NCBI GenBank assembly: GCA_902168185.1 | Contig: CABHOV010000034.1 | Span: 237,709-301,708, forward strand | Source of the DNA: an uncultured Bacteroides sp. | GTDB lineage: Bacteria > Bacteroidota > Bacteroidia > Cytophagales > Cyclobacteriaceae | Direction: 5' to 3' | DNA: 64,000 bases | Shown: positions 63,516 to 64,000 of the stretch, in pieces | Layout: each line of letters begins with the position of its first letter | How positions within the stretch are numbered: the first letter of the stretch is position 1 | The notes under the pieces: generated by a model | What the model was told of the DNA's origin: nothing | Database searches by the model: none | The model's input: the letters and a program-made list of their open reading frames with translations, nothing else | Position numbers and translations under genes: made by a program

Positions 63516-64000
63516 ATGAAAAAGAAGATCCATTTTGTCACACAGGCTAAAGGCGGCTCCGGAAAGTCTGTTCTTACGTTCATGCTGGCCGAAAAGTATA
63601 AAGATGCAGTCCTGCTCGATCTTGATGACGCCACGACAACAACCATGAAACAGCTTGCCTACCGTGAGCCTGTTCGAGTTTCCTTTCTTGATCCAACGAC
63701 CAAACGCATCGATCGAGGGGCATTCAATGGTCTGTTTGAAAGTGTCATGGAAGGTGACCGAGAATTGTACATCGCAGACCTGGGAGCCAGCGTGGCTGAG
63801 CAACTACCAAAATATTTTTCAATGAATGGAGTCCAAGCAATCATGGAGATACTTGACGAAATTGATATTGAATTGCAGCTTATCTGTGTAGTGGGTGGTG
63901 GCAACATTTTTAAAGCTACTATGGAATACCTGGCTGAACTAGTTGATTCGGTAACAGCCCGCTTGAAAGTCATCGTAGCCGTGAATGGATTCTATTCACT
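63516..64000 (+). CDS. ParA/MinD-like P-loop ATPase, partial (runs off the window)
   Basis: The N-terminal 161 residues are present, and the frame is open at the window end. The start, MKKKIHFVTQAKGGSGKSVL, carries a deviant Walker A motif (KGGSGKS) of the ParA/MinD/SIMIBI class. DAVLLDLDDATTTTM supplies the Walker A' Asp region, and LYIADLGAS is the Walker B-like strand. The gene follows the HTH and small accessory genes in the same direction, as in Bacteroidota mobilizable elements where a MinD/ParA-like protein precedes mobilization genes. Whether transfer genes follow lies outside the window. Confidence 0.8.
   Translation, partial: MKKKIHFVTQAKGGSGKSVLTFMLAEKYKDAVLLDLDDATTTTMKQLAYREPVRVSFLDPTTKRIDRGAFNGLFESVMEGDRELYIADLGASVAEQLPKYFSMNGVQAIMEILDEIDIELQLICVVGGGNIFKATMEYLAELVDSVTARLKVIVAVNGFYS

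Noticed and set aside
1..64000. CRISPR arrays, rRNA genes, tRNA genes and insertion sequences
   Set aside because: I saw no regularly spaced repeats, no rRNA-like sequence, no tRNA other than the tRNA-like ends of tmRNA, and no transposase frame.

Overview
The window looks like a chromosomal segment of a Bacteroidota bacterium, probably of the Cytophagia/Chitinophagia type. The evidence is an A+T-rich sequence, a tmRNA with a Bacteroidota-like tag (GESNYAMAA), a 7TMR-DISM protein without an output domain, a Bacteroidota-type tyrosine integrase, and a large non-ribosomal peptide synthetase (NRPS) locus. The genus cannot be read from the window alone.

Layout. (1) 0-5.4 kb looks like conserved backbone: the end of a class-V aminotransferase, a HipA-like kinase with a DUF3037 partner, a 7TMR-DISM membrane protein, dnaX (split by an A10 slippery run) and ssrA (tmRNA). 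(2) 5.5-9.0 kb is the left end of a probable genomic island inserted at the 3' end of ssrA: nested inverted repeats, a tyrosine integrase, degraded gene pieces and a ParB-like protein. (3) 9.0-14.1 kb carries a GT2 glycosyltransferase, an ABC exporter, a second glycosyltransferase and an AsnO/VioC-type oxygenase. (4) 14.2-41.9 kb is a minus-strand operon. In order of transcription it encodes a type II thioesterase, a CmlA-like diiron beta-hydroxylase, and three giant NRPSs of 3036, 3159 and 2227 aa, then the oxygenase, glycosyltransferase and exporter of region 3. (5) 42.1-43.8 kb has a GT9 glycosyltransferase and a 2OG-Fe oxygenase on the plus strand. (6) 43.8-54.4 kb is a second minus-strand unit: two more NRPSs (1037 and about 1396 aa, the latter with the only integral thioesterase), an Sfp-type phosphopantetheinyl transferase and an FtsX/MacB-type permease. 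(7) 54.6-61.9 kb has sugar genes: a second GT9, DUF5672, GT-like and DUF6625 proteins, and the ADP-heptose pathway genes gmhA, hldE and gmhB. (8) 62.2-64 kb has a decayed gene and then an HTH protein, a small protein and a ParA/MinD-like P-loop protein, a set typical of Bacteroidota mobilizable or conjugative elements.

How it works together. The five NRPSs hold nine adenylation domains. Specificity codes read by eye suggest Ile/Val, N-methyl-Val, N-methyl-Asn, two or three uncertain residues, Asn, Orn (an exact match to a known Orn code) and one possibly basic residue. The single thioesterase at the end of the Orn module suggests that all five proteins form one line making a nonapeptide. Two candidate amino-acid beta-hydroxylases, several glycosyltransferases and heptose supply genes leave open a hydroxylated and perhaps glycosylated peptide, although the sugar genes may equally serve the cell surface.

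Most notable observations: a 1.89-kb almost identical repeat covering the A-domain C-terminus, methyltransferase and T domain in two modules with different A-domain cores (apparent natural subdomain exchange); a 25-nt hairpin-like motif upstream of three separate sugar-gene units; the dnaX slippery site; and D-type condensation domains with no epimerization domain anywhere in the locus.
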